Positions 11,821-13,516 of a stretch of 13,516 nucleotides of DNA are shown here, piece by piece. The position numbers were made by a program, and so were the translations under genes. Origin of the DNA: Bacillota bacterium (lineage in GTDB: Bacteria > Bacillota_E > JAJZYS01 > JAJYTV01); assembly GCA_021845645.1 (NCBI GenBank), contig JAJZVM010000111.1, positions 1 through 13,516 of the forward strand, given 5' to 3'. A model generated the notes under the pieces. The model had not been told where the DNA came from and ran no database searches. It saw only the letters and a list, made by a program, of their open reading frames with translations. Each line of letters opens with the position of its first letter. The stretch's first letter is position 1.

Positions 11821-12270
11821 TCAGAGCGAACCCTCGCCACGGCCCCGGTGACCGCCACGCCGCGAGTCGTGATGGCGGCGCAAATCCGCCTGCTTGTCTT
11901 CGCTCTCCTTCATGAACCGGGCCAGACGGTCCTCGAAGTTCTGCGGACGAGCCGGACCGCGTCCATGACCGCCGCCGCCGCCGCCACCGCCGAATCCTCC
12001 GCTGCGCGGACGAACCGCGGAAGCCCCGGGCTTGGCCTGGCGAATGGAGAGAGCGATCTTCTGGTTGCCATCGTAGGACAGGATCTTGACCTTGACCTGG
12101 TCCTGCTCCTTGACGAAATCCTTGATGTCGTTGACATAGGAGTCCGCCACCTCGGAGATGTGGACAAGTCCCGTCTTGCCGCCTGGCAGCAACACGAAAG
12201 CGCCGAAGCGCGTGATGCCGGTCACCACGCCATCGACTACGGAACCGACGACGATCTCTTCCTCCGCCAA
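11821..12270 (-). CDS. S1 domain RNA-binding protein, YabR type
   Basis: A 149-aa RNA-binding protein. Residues 7-79 form one S1 domain: 'VGSVVDGVVTGITRFGAFVL' and 'GKTGLVHISEVADSYVNDI' are nearly the family consensus. A Gly-rich linker (91-106) and the tail 'NFEDRLARFMKESEDKQADL' with an Arg/Gly-rich end follow, a layout typical of Bacillota YabR-like proteins, which bind RNA or ribosomes. The TTG at 12270 is chosen because the S1 domain then begins near residue 7 as in relatives, and GGGGAG lies just upstream, though only 3 nt away. The frame is open to 12354, but the best promoter lies in that part. It follows divIC in the same direction, as in Bacillota genomes, though here two small ORFs intervene. 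Has its own promoter and terminator. Confidence 0.9.
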   Translation of the reverse strand: MAEEEIVVGSVVDGVVTGITRFGAFVLLPGGKTGLVHISEVADSYVNDIKDFVKEQDQVKVKILSYDGNQKIALSIRQAKPGASAVRPRSGGFGGGGGGGGHGRGPARPQNFEDRLARFMKESEDKQADLRRHHDSRRGGHRGRGEGSL

Positions 12271-12320
12271 AGTCTCCCCGCTTTCCCGCTGGGCTGATTC
12301 GCCCAATACCTCTGATACGA

Positions 12321-12350
12321 AGTTTAGCGAGGTTGCGCTCGTCCAGTCAA
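12321..12350 (-). promoter_or_regulatory. Promoter of the S1-domain gene
   Basis: On the minus strand TTGACT (12350-12345) and TAAACT (12326-12321) are 18 bp apart, matching the -35 element in 5 and the -10 element in 4 of 6 positions. Transcription would begin near 12314, which leaves a leader of about 45 nt before the TTG at 12270. The stop codon of the upstream small ORF overlaps the -10 element. Confidence 0.5.
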
Positions 12351-12497
12351 GCAAGCAAGTCCATGGCGCCCGCAGCCGGCGGGCCGGTCGCGGGCATCGG
12401 CGATGCGGACTCGGACCGCCGCCGTCGGCGGCACCTGGAACGTGAGGACCTGATCGCCTTCATGCACCCCGACGATGTCCTCGCCGACATGCTTCAA
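12324..12497 (-). CDS. Small hypothetical protein, 57 aa
   Basis: Not recognised. The proposed start is TTG at 12497, with AGCAGGGGGC about 9 nt upstream; the frame is open to 12578. The first 35 residues look like a small beta domain ('DIVGVHEGDQVLTFQVPP', then 'AAVRVRIADARDRP'), with GC-biased third codon positions. The last 20 residues are less protein-like and overlap the S1 promoter. It starts 17 bp after the 66-aa ORF ends, so the two may be coupled or may be parts of one broken gene. Confidence 0.4.
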   Translation of the reverse strand: MKHVGEDIVGVHEGDQVLTFQVPPTAAVRVRIADARDRPAGCGRHGLACLTGRAQPR

Positions 12498-12514
12498 GCT
12501 GACTTGCCCCCTGC

Positions 12515-12715
12515 TCAGCCCATCGCTGATCCCATTCCGCCCGCATGCGCCTGGCACGCCAGCGTCAGGGTACCCCAAGCGATGATCTGCTGTGCGGCCT
12601 CCACATAGTCGGGGTCGGTCAACAATTCCACGGCGTTGCCGACGAAGTTCAGGGCGACCTTCTCGACGTCCGGCAGGTTGCTCGCAACCGACGTGAACCC
12701 GAGCGCGGAACGCAC
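12515..12715 (-). CDS. Small hypothetical protein, 66 aa
   Basis: Not recognised. The frame shows clear GC bias at third codon positions, and residues such as 'LPDVEKVALNFVGNAVELL' and 'YVEAAQQIIAWGTLTLACQA' look like real amphipathic helices. The start GTG at 12715 lacks a good ribosome-binding site. Coding-like sequence continues upstream to a TAG at about 12764-12766, and before that is an ATG at about 12782. This could be a gene with an in-frame stop, or a start may have been missed. It follows divIC by 86 bp in the same direction. Confidence 0.5.
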   Translation of the reverse strand: MRSALGFTSVASNLPDVEKVALNFVGNAVELLTDPDYVEAAQQIIAWGTLTLACQAHAGGMGSAMG

Positions 12716-12801
12716 GCGTGTCGGATCTTCCCTGCCGGCGTCCAGCAGGACCGGATGCGGCTACGAGGCTTGCCCCTCCATAAACCGGCGTGCCCGCGCC
12801 G

Positions 12802-13191
12802 TCACTTCTGTACGGTGATCACCACGGGGGTGCCGCTCTTGGGCGCGTAGTGCAGGACTTGGCGCACCGCCTGGGCCTCGCCGGTCTGGGTCTTGAGCTG
12901 CCGGAGTTCGGTCTTCAACTGCGCGGCGTGTCCATTGACCGCATGCAGCCTCTGCAGCATCTGGCCTTCCTGCGCCTGAACGTGCAGCAGCTGCAGTTCA
13001 CCGATCGCCCCCGCTCCCACCAGATAGGCGATCGCCGCCGCAAACATCAGGCGGCCGAAGCGCAGGCGCACGCGGCGTCTGGCCTTGCGTCGCGGCCGGC
13101 TCTGCCGCTCCTCCTTCTCCACCGGCGCCTTGCGCGCTGGCGCAGGCGCTCGGAGGACCGCGAGGCCGATCGCGTCAGCTGCCTTCGCCAA
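12802..13191 (-). CDS. divIC: DivIC/FtsL-like septum formation initiator protein
   Basis: A 129-aa single-pass membrane protein of the division complex. A very basic N-terminus (17-46, 'RRKARRRVRLRFGR') is cytoplasmic; a membrane segment follows at about 47-66, then an extracellular coiled coil (68-103) and the short end 'AVRQVLHYAPKSGTPVVI', matching the DivIC/FtsB pattern that closes with a Pro-Val-Val-Ile-like strand. Its placement before a YabR-type S1 gene supports DivIC over other FtsL-like proteins. The start TTG at 13191 has GGAGG 9 nt upstream and overlaps the end of the HTH gene by 17 bp, so the two are probably translationally coupled. Identity rests on topology and context, as the sequence itself is poorly conserved. 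Confidence 0.75.
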   Translation of the reverse strand: MAKAADAIGLAVLRAPAPARKAPVEKEERQSRPRRKARRRVRLRFGRLMFAAAIAYLVGAGAIGELQLLHVQAQEGQMLQRLHAVNGHAAQLKTELRQLKTQTGEAQAVRQVLHYAPKSGTPVVITVQK

Positions 13192-13423
13192 TCTCCTCTT
13201 CCTCCTCCAGGCTGTCGTTCTGCAAGGCGAGAGGGTCCCCGTCGATGACGATGACGACCTGGTAGCCCTTCGTCTTGGCGCGATGGAGCAGGGTGGCAAC
13301 CGTGGACTCGCTCAGGGAGAGCTGACGCGCGATGACGTCCTGACGTACCCCTGTCTCCTTCAGGGTGACGACCTGCCGCTCCCGGAAGCTGAGGCGCTCC
13401 GCTCCCCTGATTTCCAGGTGCAC
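13175..13423 (-). CDS. Small HTH protein (sigma-70 region 4 / LuxR-like)
   Basis: An 82-aa protein, mostly one helix-turn-helix: 'LSFRERQVVTLKETGVRQDV' (11-30) is followed by 'IARQLSLSESTVATLLHRAK' (31-50), the pattern shared by sigma region 4 and LuxR-type domains. It then has a short strand 'YQVVIVIDGDPLAL' and a very acidic tail (EEEEE, 73-77). No sigma region 2 is present, so it is not a sigma factor by itself. The GTG at 13423 is preferred because AAGGAGG lies 10 nt upstream; another GTG at 13450 is in frame but sits within the DnaA-box-like repeats. It overlaps divIC by 17 bp, suggesting that it may regulate, or be expressed with, cell-division genes. Confidence 0.75.
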   Translation of the reverse strand: MHLEIRGAERLSFRERQVVTLKETGVRQDVIARQLSLSESTVATLLHRAKTKGYQVVIVIDGDPLALQNDSLEEEEEIGEGS

Positions 13424-13442
13424 CCGCGCCTCGCCTCCTTGC

Positions 13443-13474
13443 TTGTCCACATTTTGTCCACATTTTGTGGATAG
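13443..13474. promoter_or_regulatory. Cluster of three DnaA-box-like nonamers
   Basis: TTGTCCACA occurs on the plus strand at 13443-13451 and 13454-13462, and CTATCCACA on the minus strand at 13474-13466. Each differs by one base from the consensus TTATCCACA; TTGTCCACA is the form favoured in GC-rich actinomycetes. The first two are spaced 11 bp, one helical turn, as an 11-bp tandem repeat. The cluster lies 20-51 bp upstream of the HTH gene start. Confidence 0.6.
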
Positions 13475-13516
13475 AATGTCGGATTAGATTCTGTGCCTGC
13501 GCCTAGACTCCTGCCA

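Overview
The window looks like a chromosomal segment of a GC-rich, Gram-positive-type bacterium, most likely a deep high-GC member of the Bacillota (Symbiobacterium, Thermaerobacter or Limnochorda-like; inferred, not proven). The main reasons are the neighbouring DivIC-like division protein and YabR-type S1 protein, whose Gly-rich linker and 'NFEDRLARFMKESE...' tail are typical of Bacillota, strong Shine-Dalgarno sites, and many TTG and GTG starts.

Region A (1-4360) looks like an integrated replicon. On the minus strand lie a small unknown gene (2514-2900), a RecA-fold helicase resembling RSF1010 RepA (1200-2447) and an initiator resembling RSF1010 RepC (248-1117). Just past repC are four 21-22 bp iterons (141-226), an AT-rich stretch and three hairpins (25-112), which together look like an IncQ-type oriV. 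Both rep genes are preceded by a perfect hairpin and a TTTAACGG motif. A 624-bp intergenic stretch (2901-3524) carries an unusual run of short hairpins and two small palindromes. A divergent XRE-family regulator (3525-4193) follows. The region ends at the 3' end of a tRNA-Leu(UAA) gene (4358-4443, minus), a classic integration site. No integrase, relaxase or primase is visible; they could lie beyond the left edge.

Region B (4444-8099) is chromosomal: the tRNA promoter, an S9B (DPP IV-type) peptidase whose leader can sequester its ribosome-binding site, and homoserine dehydrogenase (hom), all on the minus strand.

Region C (8100-10126, plus strand) is a compact operon divergent from hom: an ornithine-cyclodeaminase/mu-crystallin-family NAD(P) oxidoreductase, an alpha/beta hydrolase overlapping it by 4 nt, and a 77-aa two-helix membrane protein.

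Region D (10179-13516, minus strand) contains, in transcription order, a cluster of three DnaA-box-like nonamers, a sigma-region-4/LuxR-like HTH protein, DivIC, two small unknown ORFs, the S1 protein with its own promoter and terminator, a 110-aa unknown protein, and a homolog of cyanobacterial acyl-ACP reductase that keeps the catalytic cysteine and has a 24-bp palindrome in its leader.

The most novel items are the IncQ-like replicon at a tRNA in an apparently Gram-positive background, the hairpin array at 3205-3418, and the DnaA-box cluster upstream of the HTH-divIC genes. All homology statements come from recalled family sequences; no search was run.
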